Shown one piece after another: positions 16,661 through 24,176 of a stretch of DNA of 49,319 bases; the stretch's first letter is position 1; each line of letters starts with the position of its first letter. Origin of the DNA: a virus. Below the pieces are notes generated by a model, which saw only the letters and a list, made by a program, of their open reading frames with translations, did not search any database and was not told where the DNA came from. Made by a program: the position numbers and the translations under genes. The stretch lies in the IMG/VR virus record IMGVR_UViG_3300031699_000002, positions 1 through 49,319 of that record. One strand, given 5' to 3'.

Positions 16661-19009
16661 ATGCCAGTATTAGATACAATCAAAGATGGTGTCGGCAAGA
16701 TAAAGAAATGGATTATCAGTGCTGGCACTATTACTTTAATTATACTTGCCGGGTACCAGCTCGGTGATTGGGATGAGGAGAGGGGTTATCCAGTTATAAG
16801 CCCTTTAGGTGATACAACCTGGGTGTCAGACAGTACCAGATTAACAGAGGTAGCGGATTCTCTTAGTTCTATAATGGATACTTTTGCAATTGCTGTATTT
16901 AAAATAGGTGATCAGGAATCAGAAACCGGAAAGAAGGACGGACAGCTTGTCGATGTTTTTGATTTCAAAGAACAGACTCCAGGGTTTATTTTTGGTAAGA
17001 ATAATCAGAAAGTTTATTACTGTCAAAAGATACCAAGAAGTCAAATTGCTTTTTACCGATCCAAGCTTTGTCAAACATCAGAAGATGTTTATGTACCGCC
17101 GAAGGCAATTTTTCGTTATTCAAAATTACCTGACAGCTTGAAGCAGATCGTTTCTAACAAATCTTCTTTTAAGACAGTAAGTGTACTCGTTGACACCCTT
17201 GTAGATTTTGATAATGATGCACTTACCCCTAATGCCGCAAGAGAGGATTTAAATTCTATTGCTTCAGGGGATTATACTGTCGGATCTGATGGCGATTATG
17301 CTTTATGGAATTTAGGATTTACGGACTTGACAAACTTTACGGGTGATATTTCACTTATCCAAATTAGTGATGTTTCTTTTGAGGCAGCAACTCAAGCGAC
17401 TGAGCAGTTAAATGGGAATAAGTTTTTACTTGATTCCGATACTCCGCATTACGGGAATTATAATAACGGATGGTTGACAACAATTGCAGGAAATAATCTT
17501 ATTGGGTTTGATTTCAGAATGGATGGGTCAACCGAAGGCTCAAGTATTGAAGTTAGAAATTTAAAAATTACACAAACTGGTGGTCGGGCTGGTGCTGTAT
17601 ATGCTTCACTTCTTGCTACCGTATCTACGGATTCTTTTGATATTAGTTTTCATGATAATATTTTGTGTGGGAATAATTTGCATAACACCTGTGGAATAAA
17701 AGCAAGGATTTCTCAAGCTACATTCAACATATATAACAACGTCATATATGATTATGGAGAATACGGAATATGGATTGATCTTGCTCACTCAGCTTCAATT
17801 ATAGAAAATAATACCTGTTATTCAAACGATGTTAATGGAATTTTTGTTACGGCCAGCACAGCAGCAAAGATTCAAAATAATCTCTGTGTATCTAATGGTA
17901 CTGATTATGCTGGCATCGCGGCATGTACTGGTACTAATAATGCCGATTCTGATAGTACAGGAAATGACGATGCTTGGGTAACTGGGTCTGGAAATATTTG
18001 TGAGGTAACTATTGCGGATGAGGTAGTCACTACGGATTCAACCAGTGAAGATTTTATGAAGTTAAAGGATGGTAGTATTGAGGATGCAGGAGCAACTGTC
18101 AGCATTGCAGGAGACACACTTGGAATCCGTGGAAATGCTAGACCGGGAACTGATGCGGCATATTCTATTGGTGCGGATGAATATGATCCCGGTTGCGGTG
18201 TTTCATACGATACCATATATCGCGATACAACACGAGACTCCATACGTATCAAGTGTGATTCCGCTCAGGTTATTTATGCTGACTCTGAACAAGTAGACAG
18301 TATATTTTGTTCCGATACAATATCAAATTGGGCAGTTTCATTCCTAGATTCCATCTTGCTTGATACTGTATTCGTGGACTATGGTCCTTCTTATGATACA
18401 TCTTACTCAGATACAGCCGTCCAATGCAGTGTGTGTTTGGAGAATAATAAGTTGGTCGAATTCTCTGGCGACTCAATACATATTGATTCAATATGTTTTG
18501 AAGATACAAGCTCGGACTGGTCAGTCACGTGGCGAGATTCGATAAAAACGGATACAACCGATACACCAATAGATTCAGTAGATGGAATACAGGATACTAC
18601 TGTATTGGTTCAATGGACTATAGATACAGTAGTTGCTCCTGACACAACTTACGATACAATAAACACAAGTAATGGGGATACAACTTTCTGGTGGAGTAGA
18701 GATATTGTGGAGTCTTGTTCCACGATATATGACTCCTCTCGGAATGCCCGGAGAGTTGACACGGTAATTTACGTGACGAATTATTGTAGTGGGGATACAA
18801 TATCTACTGATAGTGTAGGGTTTTGGTATGGCTTAGTGGATACTATTGTAGATGTCACCGATGACCTATGCGGGATAGTGGCACTTGATACAGCCGCGTC
18901 TCCTTATGATACCACATACGCTGGTAAATCAAAACCCGGAGAATATCTTGTACCAAGTAAAGGATTCTTAGGCTATTGGCTAAGGCCATATCTGCAAAGT
19001 AAAAAATGA
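16661..19009 (+). CDS. Membrane-anchored right-handed beta-helix protein with Asp-Thr-rich repeats
   Basis: About 782 residues, starting MPVLDTIKDG; the TTG upstream at 16646 would swallow the GGAGG ribosome site, so ATG 16661 is chosen. A transmembrane helix lies near residues 20-36 (WIISAGTITLIILAGYQLG). Residues ~245-500 form a parallel beta-helix with repeated N-N-x-I/C-Y turns (IYNNVIYDYGEYGIW, IIENNTCYSNDVNGI), as in pectate-lyase-like and tailspike folds. The rest carries loosely repeated D-T/S-I/V units, including two ~60-residue repeats (VDSIFCSDTISNWAVSFLDS and IDSICFEDTSSDWSVTWRDS). An envelope-bound glycan-binding or polysaccharide-degrading role is possible; no catalytic residues are identified. 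It is the last gene before the terminator. Confidence 0.65.
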   Translation: MPVLDTIKDGVGKIKKWIISAGTITLIILAGYQLGDWDEERGYPVISPLGDTTWVSDSTRLTEVADSLSSIMDTFAIAVFKIGDQESETGKKDGQLVDVFDFKEQTPGFIFGKNNQKVYYCQKIPRSQIAFYRSKLCQTSEDVYVPPKAIFRYSKLPDSLKQIVSNKSSFKTVSVLVDTLVDFDNDALTPNAAREDLNSIASGDYTVGSDGDYALWNLGFTDLTNFTGDISLIQISDVSFEAATQATEQLNGNKFLLDSDTPHYGNYNNGWLTTIAGNNLIGFDFRMDGSTEGSSIEVRNLKITQTGGRAGAVYASLLATVSTDSFDISFHDNILCGNNLHNTCGIKARISQATFNIYNNVIYDYGEYGIWIDLAHSASIIENNTCYSNDVNGIFVTASTAAKIQNNLCVSNGTDYAGIAACTGTNNADSDSTGNDDAWVTGSGNICEVTIADEVVTTDSTSEDFMKLKDGSIEDAGATVSIAGDTLGIRGNARPGTDAAYSIGADEYDPGCGVSYDTIYRDTTRDSIRIKCDSAQVIYADSEQVDSIFCSDTISNWAVSFLDSILLDTVFVDYGPSYDTSYSDTAVQCSVCLENNKLVEFSGDSIHIDSICFEDTSSDWSVTWRDSIKTDTTDTPIDSVDGIQDTTVLVQWTIDTVVAPDTTYDTINTSNGDTTFWWSRDIVESCSTIYDSSRNARRVDTVIYVTNYCSGDTISTDSVGFWYGLVDTIVDVTDDLCGIVALDTAASPYDTTYAGKSKPGEYLVPSKGFLGYWLRPYLQSKK

Positions 19010-19038
19010 TTTGCCTTGTTGCTCTCTTCCTTCAGGGG

Positions 19039-19073
19039 CTGGGTCTGTTTTATACAGGCCCAGTCTTTTTTTT
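19039..19073 (+). terminator. Strong intrinsic terminator of the late operon
   Basis: CTGGGTCTG and CAGGCCCAG form a 9-bp stem (one G-U pair) around a 7-base loop (TTTTATA), followed by TC and eight T's. It lies 30 bases past the stop of the beta-helix gene and closes the long structural and lysis transcript. Confidence 0.9.
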
Positions 19074-19081
19074 CCATTTCT

Positions 19082-19227
19082 AAAACGCATGAAAAACGCA
19101 TGACGAGAACTATGCAGTCTATATTTTATATCAAGAGCCTAATTTTATTTTTTTTCCACTCTATATATACATATAAATCAGTGACTTACTGGGGGGTATT
19201 TGTATTGCGTTTTTCTTGCGTTTTTTT
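19082..19227. repeat. Control region A: inverted arms around a conserved AT-rich core
   Basis: The left arm (19082-19103, AAAACGCATGAAAAACGCAT then GA) and the right arm (19204-19227) are near-complementary: the right arm reads on the other strand as AAAAAAACGCAAGAAAAACG then CAAT. Between them lie a core at 19117-19139 (GTCTATATTTTATATCAAGA then GCC) and a run of T's. Core and arms recur at 36305-36447. Each arm itself holds a tandem CGCA(T/A)GAAAAA unit. It sits between the late terminator and the replication block. A repressor operator or a replication origin with AT-rich melting region are both consistent. Confidence 0.75.
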
Positions 19228-19228
19228 C

Positions 19229-19257
19229 TTGATATCCAAACGGGAATAATATACATT
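19229..19257 (+). promoter_or_regulatory. Candidate sigma70-type promoter for the replication block
   Basis: TTGATA at 19229-19234, a 17-base spacer and TACATT at 19252-19257 match the bacterial housekeeping consensus at 5 of 6 and 4 of 6 positions. It starts right after the right arm of control region A, so a protein bound to that arm could control it. The first supported gene downstream starts at 19499. The match is modest and the region is AT-rich, so chance is possible. Confidence 0.4.
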
Positions 19258-19284
19258 AATTACTGAGTTTATTTTTTTCATTAT

Positions 19285-19498
19285 TAGATCGGGGGTGAGG
19301 CAAGAGACAGAGCAGTCCGGTGGAGGCGAGGGAACATAGGCGCCACGACACGGTAGCAAGAAAGCTATTGGCGGAAAGGCACCCAAGCAAAATCGGATGG
19401 GAAAGCTCATAACAAGCCATGCAAAATTTTATTCAGTAGTGATCAAATTTTTTCCTTCCAAAAATCTTAACCTAAATAGCTTGAGGAATTTTCTAACA
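19285..19498 (+). other. Gene-free leader with a GC-rich, possibly structured RNA segment
   Basis: No convincing gene lies between 19010 and 19498. Within this leader, bases 19291-19385 are clearly GC-richer than their AT-rich surroundings and can pair: GGGTG (19293-19297) with CACCC (19380-19384), and GGTAGC (19352-19357) with GCTATT (19364-19369) around an AAGAAA loop. A further GTG..GCG/CGCCAC helix is possible at 19321-19346. It matches no RNA class I recognise. An open frame from 19397 merges with the gene at 19499, but its upstream part has no ribosome site. Confidence 0.35.
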
Positions 19499-19807
19499 AT
19501 GAAAAAGAAATTGCAACCACTACTAAATGTATACCGGGGACCGTTCACCGCTCTTGTTGAAAACAAAGCTACTGGGATGCACTACGAAATAAAAGACGAT
19601 CCAGAACACTTTGAACGCATGGCGCTGGACGCACCAGTTGAAGTTTGGGAATGTACTAAGATAAGATTTATGCCAGAGAAACAGAAGCAAGTCCGTTTCA
19701 CTTACAAGAAACATTTATACTTGCGGGTATTTCTGGAGCTTATCAAAGTCCATTGTGTAGTTGAGAAGTCAGACGGGTATGGGCATACTTCTTATGTAGC
19801 TGTTTAA
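19499..19807 (+). CDS. Hypothetical early protein
   Basis: A 102-residue protein beginning MKKKLQPLLNVYRG. The frame is open from 19397, but ATG 19499 follows a GAGGA ribosome site (19483-19487) and begins the more protein-like part. It contains a basic stretch (MPEKQKQVRFTYKKHLYLR) and no recognised motif. It is the first gene after control region A, a place where phages often keep host-takeover or regulatory genes. Function is unknown. Confidence 0.6.
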   Translation: MKKKLQPLLNVYRGPFTALVENKATGMHYEIKDDPEHFERMALDAPVEVWECTKIRFMPEKQKQVRFTYKKHLYLRVFLELIKVHCVVEKSDGYGHTSYVAV

Positions 19808-19836
19808 CTTTATCATATATTATGGAGGACTTAGAA

Positions 19837-20271
19837 ATGAAAGACCGTAAGAAAATCGAGAACGCCTTGATCCAGTTTCTTGCCATACACAGGTTCGGCG
19901 GGCATGTACCTTACTTTGATTTGAAAGCTGATGTACAATCCGCTCTCGACCAGCTAATCCTTAAGATAGAAAAACGAGCTTTTAAAATTCAGGTACAAGA
20001 AAGTGTTGGAGGAGCTTTAAGGATAACAGGTGAGAAAGTAAAAAAGAAAATGATTTTACTGATTCGTGGCGAGCAAGCAAGGCGCGGCATGAAAATAAAA
20101 ACTTTTGATGGTGAGGAATGCAGATTGATAGATTGGCGTGAACCGCATAAGCCAAGCTCCACGGGTCGTGTGATCGTAGAGTTTCCTTACCCGGAGGGTG
20201 ATTCAAAAGTATGTCCGACACGTGAATTTTTTCCCAGTGTGGTCGGTGGCGTTTGGAAAGAGGTATTCTGA
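19837..20271 (+). CDS. Hypothetical early protein
   Basis: A 144-residue protein starting MKDRKKIENALIQFL. The ATG at 19822 is in frame but contains the GGAGG that should serve ATG 19837, so the later start is preferred. The N-terminal half is helical and basic; the C-terminal half carries strands (MILLIRGEQARRG; GRVIVEFPYPEG). No known family is recognised. It lies between two other unknown early genes and is followed after one base by the next start. Confidence 0.6.
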   Translation: MKDRKKIENALIQFLAIHRFGGHVPYFDLKADVQSALDQLILKIEKRAFKIQVQESVGGALRITGEKVKKKMILLIRGEQARRGMKIKTFDGEECRLIDWREPHKPSSTGRVIVEFPYPEGDSKVCPTREFFPSVVGGVWKEVF

Positions 20272-20272
20272 A

Positions 20273-20593
20273 ATGAGGAGACATCAACGCCCAGTTGAAA
20301 TTAAAATCAAGGAATTACTAAGTGAGATGGCCGAAATAGATCAAGTGTATTCGTGGCGCCGTGGAAAGCACTTGTTGTATTTCAACAAGCTATCTGTTTT
20401 ATACATATATAAGAGGAGATTGGCTGAGTGCAGGCGCTGGCACAAGCCAGAGGCTATCATAAATGTTTTCATGTATACTCTGACTCTCGTCTCCAGTGGT
20501 ATGGGGCGGGCGGCTTTGAAGTATCGTGGGTTTGTAAAATGGGATCGGAGTAAATTATATTGTACTTCTGATAAGGAGGAGTTGAATGCCTAA
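20273..20593 (+). CDS. Hypothetical basic early protein
   Basis: A 106-residue, Arg/Lys-rich protein starting MRRHQRPVEIKIKELL. Start chosen at ATG 20273, one base after the previous stop, with GAGGT upstream. A mid-protein helix (LLYFNKLSVLYIYKRRLAEC) and a partly hydrophobic segment (IINVFMYTLTLVSSGMG) are seen, but not a full membrane anchor. It overlaps the next gene by eight bases. Nucleic acid binding is possible from its charge; no family is recognised. Confidence 0.55.
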   Translation: MRRHQRPVEIKIKELLSEMAEIDQVYSWRRGKHLLYFNKLSVLYIYKRRLAECRRWHKPEAIINVFMYTLTLVSSGMGRAALKYRGFVKWDRSKLYCTSDKEELNA

Positions 20594-20810
20594 GACTGAA
20601 AGACCTTTTATCTTCACTTGTCCTTGCGGTGTGACCGGACGGGCAGGGACATTATCAACGGCTAAGCTTTACAAGAAGGGACTTATATCATGCCCAAAGT
20701 GTCGAACCGCAGAGTGGTCCGAAGTAATGGCCTCGGGCGCAAAAAGATCAAGCGCAAAAAGATCAAGCATAAAGAGCAAGGGCAAGGGCAAGAGCAAGGG
20801 CAAGCGGTAG
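20586..20810 (+). CDS. Small zinc-ribbon protein with a Lys/Ser/Gly tail
   Basis: A 74-residue protein with two cysteine pairs (FTCPCGVTG and ISCPKCRT) that could bind one zinc, followed by a basic low-complexity tail (SSIKSKGKGKSKGKR). Good ribosome site (AAGGAGGAGTTG before ATG). Its last 121 bases overlap the next gene in another frame, so a hexamer-like GGCAAG-rich stretch (about 20770-20807) is read as SKGKGK in this frame and as EQGQGQ in the other. Transcription-factor-like or nucleic-acid-binding roles are possible. Confidence 0.55.
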   Translation: MPKTERPFIFTCPCGVTGRAGTLSTAKLYKKGLISCPKCRTAEWSEVMASGAKRSSAKRSSIKSKGKGKSKGKR

Positions 20811-21586
20811 AGACACCGCAAAGCTTTTCACAATTGATCTTTGACGCGGAGCCTCGCAAAGCTCCAATCAGGGTTCGGAAGATGTTACTTGATGAGTGGA
20901 CAAAAGTGTTTGGAGAAAAACGCTTTCCGGATGAACAAAGTAATATAAACATTTTTCTTGCACTTCAGTATCGCAAGGAAAAAAATCGCTTGGATAAAGC
21001 GGGAAAGGAGGTCACGGCGAGATTCGCCGGAAACTATAACAAAGCTATCAGGTTTGGAGGACTTGCAGATACTTCACTTTATAACTGTCTTAAACTAAAA
21101 TTTGAAGGAGACGAAACAATGGATACCAAAAAAGCAATCAAGAAAAACGCAAGAGCAACCGCAAAATCCCAGTCCAAGAAAGCAGTGAAAGCAGTCAAGG
21201 AGAGCAAGGGAAAAGCCCAGCCCAAGAAACAGAAGCAGTGTCGGGAGCCGGGCGAGATCAGGACCAATACTGTGCGCTTTGCTGTTTGCACTGCATTGAA
21301 GGCCGGGAAGACAGCGGAGCAGGTCGTGGCGTATGTATGCAAGGAGCTGGGGCGGGAGATCACACTGGGGCGTGTATCGATGATGCGTTCTAATTACAAC
21401 CGCGGCGTGTTTGAACATCTCGGATTTGCGGCACCCAAAGTTCCTCTGCAGGGTGAGCGGATTCCTTCGACAAAGAAAGCAGTTAAGAAGGGCGCGGAAA
21501 AGAAAGCTAAGAAAGTCCTGAAGAAAAAAGCCCAGCCCAAGATCACAACAGCAAAGAAAGCAATTATGAAGATCAAAGTTAGATAA
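20690..21586 (+). CDS. Histone H1-like basic protein, with a probable internal start
   Basis: A 298-residue frame. Residues ~45-140 are an ordinary-looking domain (LLDEWTKVFGEKRFPDEQSN). Residues ~143-298 are Lys/Ala-rich like histone H1 C-terminal tails (KKAIKKNARATAKSQSKKAV; KKAEKKAKKVLKKKAQPK-type) around a small folded segment (TNTVRFAVCTALKAG). An ATG at 21119 follows GAAGGAGACGAAACA, a good ribosome site, so a separate ~155-residue histone-like protein may be made from the same frame. Such proteins can compact or coat DNA. It starts inside the zinc-ribbon gene and ends before a hairpin terminator. Confidence 0.6.
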   Translation: MPKVSNRRVVRSNGLGRKKIKRKKIKHKEQGQGQEQGQAVETPQSFSQLIFDAEPRKAPIRVRKMLLDEWTKVFGEKRFPDEQSNINIFLALQYRKEKNRLDKAGKEVTARFAGNYNKAIRFGGLADTSLYNCLKLKFEGDETMDTKKAIKKNARATAKSQSKKAVKAVKESKGKAQPKKQKQCREPGEIRTNTVRFAVCTALKAGKTAEQVVAYVCKELGREITLGRVSMMRSNYNRGVFEHLGFAAPKVPLQGERIPSTKKAVKKGAEKKAKKVLKKKAQPKITTAKKAIMKIKVR

Positions 21587-21623
21587 TAGCTTTCAACTTC
21601 ATTGCTACCCCTACTTAAAGGAT

Positions 21624-21652
21624 GGGCGTCGGCTCTTAACGGGTCGGCGCCC
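21624..21652 (+). terminator. Hairpin directly upstream of the helicase gene
   Basis: GGGCGTCGGCTC and GGGTCGGCGCCC pair over 12 bp (three G-U pairs) around TTAAC, followed by TTTCT. It lies 38 bases past the histone-like gene and only 10 bases before the helicase ATG, which has no Shine-Dalgarno sequence of its own. It could terminate, attenuate or act as a translation control. Confidence 0.6.
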
Positions 21653-21662
21653 TTTCTGCCAT

Positions 21663-22949
21663 ATGCGATTACGTAACTATCAGAAATCCGGTCTCCGCTT
21701 CCTTGTGCGTGAAAGTAAGGCTTGTCTGTACTGGGAGATGAGACTGGGCAAGACGATCACCTCAGTCAAAGCTATAAGGGTATTACGGGCATACCCGTGC
21801 CTGATCGTGGCCCCATACAGTGCTTTCCCGTCGTGGTTTGAAGCTATAGGGGGCCAAGGGTGCTTAACAGTGTTGGAGGGGCCTCAGGGGCCTCGCCTGG
21901 CCCTCTTGAGGGGCAAAAATACCCTGTTTTATCTGATTAATTCAGAAGGGCATAGAATCCTCCCTGAATTAGCTGATTATGAATGGGCCTCAATTATCTT
22001 AGATGAATCCACATTTATCAAAAATCCCCGCTCCAAAGCCTCAAAATTTTACACATCCAAATTCACAGATGTTCCAGTTAAGTTTGTTCTGTCAGGGACT
22101 CCCGATCCTGAATCAAGATTAGACTTTATCCAGCAGTTACGTTTCCTTGATCGAATAGGAAATTATTGGAGCTTCAGGGATAGGTTCTGTTACTTGGAAG
22201 GATACAAGTATATACTTAAACCGAGCGGAAGAAAATTTCTTACTAAGATACTCTCCGAGTGTGCTGCCTTTCTTAAACAAAAAGATGTAAACTTAGGCGG
22301 AGAAAAAATATATCAAACTCATTTTGTGAAGTTACCACCACCCGCGATGAAACAATATAAGCAGATAATCAAAAATTTAAAAATAAGCCATAACAGGATG
22401 ACAATATACAAGACCGTAGCTTTCATGTGGGCAAGGAGATTGTTCGGAGGATTCGTAGGTAAAAAGATTATACATCAAGAGAAAATGAAATTAATAAAGA
22501 ATATATTTCATAATAGCAGGCCCCTGACACGGGGAAAAATAATACTTGCCCCGTTTAAACAAGAGATATATTTTATCACTTCACAGCTTAAAGCCTTCGG
22601 CGATGTAGGGCAAATAACTGGTGATACAAAACCTAAGGATCGGTTCGAGCTTGTTAGAAAGTTTCAGTCTGGAAATTTAAAAATACTGGTTTGTCAACCT
22701 GATACAGTGCGGCACGGGTTAAACTTATCAAGGGCTGGAGAAATTATCTTTTACTCCAGTCCTTTGTCTTTTGAAACTCGGTATCAATGTGAGGCCCGTG
22801 CTTCACTAAATGAGGATGGTGTGTTCATTACTGATATTGTTTGCGGCGGTACTATTGAGGAGGATATCGTAGTATCTATGAGAAAGAAAGAAAATCAATC
22901 GGAGCTTTTTAATCGAATGATCAGGAGGATAAATGGTGCTATCAATTGA
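21663..22949 (+). CDS. SNF2-type superfamily 2 helicase
   Basis: A 428-residue helicase starting MRLRNYQKSG, the usual SNF2 Q-like beginning. Walker A is reduced to EMRLGKT (residues 25-31), motif Ia is CLIVAPYSAFPSW, motif II is DEST (within IILDESTFIKNP), motif III is FVLSGTP, and motifs V-VI are PDTVRHGLNLSRAGEIIFYS and YQCEAR. It would use ATP to move on duplex DNA in replication or recombination. There is no ribosome site before the ATG, which sits right after a hairpin. It overlaps the RuvC-like gene by 17 bases. Short for the family, so it is likely the minimal two-domain core. Confidence 0.85.
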   Translation: MRLRNYQKSGLRFLVRESKACLYWEMRLGKTITSVKAIRVLRAYPCLIVAPYSAFPSWFEAIGGQGCLTVLEGPQGPRLALLRGKNTLFYLINSEGHRILPELADYEWASIILDESTFIKNPRSKASKFYTSKFTDVPVKFVLSGTPDPESRLDFIQQLRFLDRIGNYWSFRDRFCYLEGYKYILKPSGRKFLTKILSECAAFLKQKDVNLGGEKIYQTHFVKLPPPAMKQYKQIIKNLKISHNRMTIYKTVAFMWARRLFGGFVGKKIIHQEKMKLIKNIFHNSRPLTRGKIILAPFKQEIYFITSQLKAFGDVGQITGDTKPKDRFELVRKFQSGNLKILVCQPDTVRHGLNLSRAGEIIFYSSPLSFETRYQCEARASLNEDGVFITDIVCGGTIEEDIVVSMRKKENQSELFNRMIRRINGAIN

Positions 22950-23517
22950 TCCTGGTGTGAATACGGGCTGGTGTGTATGGGAGGATAAGATACCTCGGGA
23001 ATGGGGATGCATCACTGAGCCTGATAGCAATAAAAGAGCAGAGCTACCACAGCGAATAAAATCCATGGTTCTTAACTTATCAGAAACACTTGATTGGGTA
23101 ATTGAAAAACTTCCTTTAGTGATAATTGAAGGTACAGAGTTTTGGGAGTCTTCCAGCAGATCGAGGACATCGGCGAGGAGCGGTTCGCTTCAATTCTTAT
23201 CTATGTTAGTTGGAGCTTACTGTCAGGCCTTTTCCATCTGGGGATGCAATGTTAAAGTTATTTCTCCGCGCCAGTGGAAAGGTAATATGCCAGACAAGCT
23301 TGTTAGGGATAGAGCTAATACTATATTAGCAGAACACGGGGGCGGGTTAGAGAAAGTTATCCATACCTGTTGTGCTATAGGTATTGGAGCTAATCATTTT
23401 TCCTACAAGGAGTTTCACCATGTTACTGAAAGCGAAAGGAAGAAAAAAATTACGGCTAACAAAAAAACTAGTGATAAAATCAAGAAGGCCCGTAAGCCAC
23501 GAATCCGTTTTAGATGA
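22933..23517 (+). CDS. RuvC-like Holliday junction resolvase with an altered active site
   Basis: A 194-residue RNase H-fold protein. It shows the first catalytic Asp in SIDPGVNTGW (D6) and the second acidic residue in LVIIEGTEFW (E66). At the C-terminal site, where RuvC proteins carry H-x-x-D, this protein reads IHTCCAIGIG: His144 is kept but the Asp is replaced by Cys147. The C-terminal tail (residues ~165-194) is strongly basic. RuvC-like enzymes resolve branched DNA before packaging. The substitution may weaken or alter cleavage. Neighbours (helicase, glycosylase, nuclease) support a recombination role. Confidence 0.75.
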   Translation: MVLSIDPGVNTGWCVWEDKIPREWGCITEPDSNKRAELPQRIKSMVLNLSETLDWVIEKLPLVIIEGTEFWESSSRSRTSARSGSLQFLSMLVGAYCQAFSIWGCNVKVISPRQWKGNMPDKLVRDRANTILAEHGGGLEKVIHTCCAIGIGANHFSYKEFHHVTESERKKKITANKKTSDKIKKARKPRIRFR

Positions 23518-23671
23518 TACAGTAGAGACATTTAAAAAGCTGTACACCGACTACATGAAACACCGTAGCGGAGCAGATCATCCTTTTGATAGAAACATGG
23601 CGCTGGACTTTTTCTATAAAGGAATTCAACATGCTAACAAAATTAAAATGGCCTCCGCATTTCTTACTTAA
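23420..23671 (+). CDS. Small basic protein overlapping the resolvase
   Basis: An 83-residue protein starting MLLKAKGRKKLRLTKK. The start is ATG 23420, preceded by AAGGAG at 23408-23413; the frame is open upstream without a ribosome site. It overlaps the end of the RuvC-like gene by 98 bases and the glycosylase start by 41. The N-terminus is very basic, the rest helical and more acidic (LDDTVETFKKLYTDYMKHRS). No family is recognised. Confidence 0.5.
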   Translation: MLLKAKGRKKLRLTKKLVIKSRRPVSHESVLDDTVETFKKLYTDYMKHRSGADHPFDRNMALDFFYKGIQHANKIKMASAFLT

Positions 23672-24176
23672 CTGCAAAAAGTGTCCGCTCTGCAAAGATC
23701 GTAAAAATTTAGTAGTGGGACGCGGCACTGTGGGAGGCTTGCTGTTTATAGGCGAGGCGCCTGGCAGGGTAGAGGACGCACTGGGTACGCCGTTCATCGG
23801 TCCTTCAGGGAACTTACTTGATCAGATGTTACTGGACTCTGGGATTCATAGCTATTATATAACTAATACAGTGTTGTGCCGTCCAGTGGATCCCGTGACT
23901 AATGGCGATAGGGAACCAAGCTTTGAGGAGGTCTTAGCTTGCAGATCGAATCTGGAATCAATACTGTTACATGTATCACCTGTGTTTGTTTGCTTTATTG
24001 GAAAAGTTTCTGAGCAGTATCTATCCTCTGTTATCAATGTACCGTACAGCAGTGTGGTACACCCTTCGGCATTACTGAGGCGCGGAGGGGCCGGTACTTT
24101 TGCATATAAAGAGGCAGTAAAAAAATTAAGAAAAGTAAAGGAGATGATGTATGAAATTAAAGCTCAAAAAAATTAA
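23631..24176 (+). CDS. Uracil-DNA glycosylase, family 4-like (Fe-S)
   Basis: A 181-residue enzyme. LNCKKCPLC (C15, C18) with two further cysteines in NTVLCRPVDP and VLACRSNL supply a 4Fe-4S cluster. IGEAPGRVEDALGTPFIGPS is the family 4 active-site region, and VVHPSALLRRGG matches the His-Pro-Ser motif that binds DNA. The start is ATG 23631 with AAGGA upstream; the open frame before it belongs to the overlapping gene. The enzyme removes uracil from DNA. In this phage it may guard the genome against deamination or process host DNA. It overlaps the nuclease gene. Confidence 0.85.
   Translation: MLTKLKWPPHFLLNCKKCPLCKDRKNLVVGRGTVGGLLFIGEAPGRVEDALGTPFIGPSGNLLDQMLLDSGIHSYYITNTVLCRPVDPVTNGDREPSFEEVLACRSNLESILLHVSPVFVCFIGKVSEQYLSSVINVPYSSVVHPSALLRRGGAGTFAYKEAVKKLRKVKEMMYEIKAQKN

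Noticed and set aside
20770-20807. GGCAAG-like tandem units considered as iterons or a CRISPR-like array
   Set aside because: The stretch is short, has no spacers and lies within two coding frames; it is low-complexity coding DNA.
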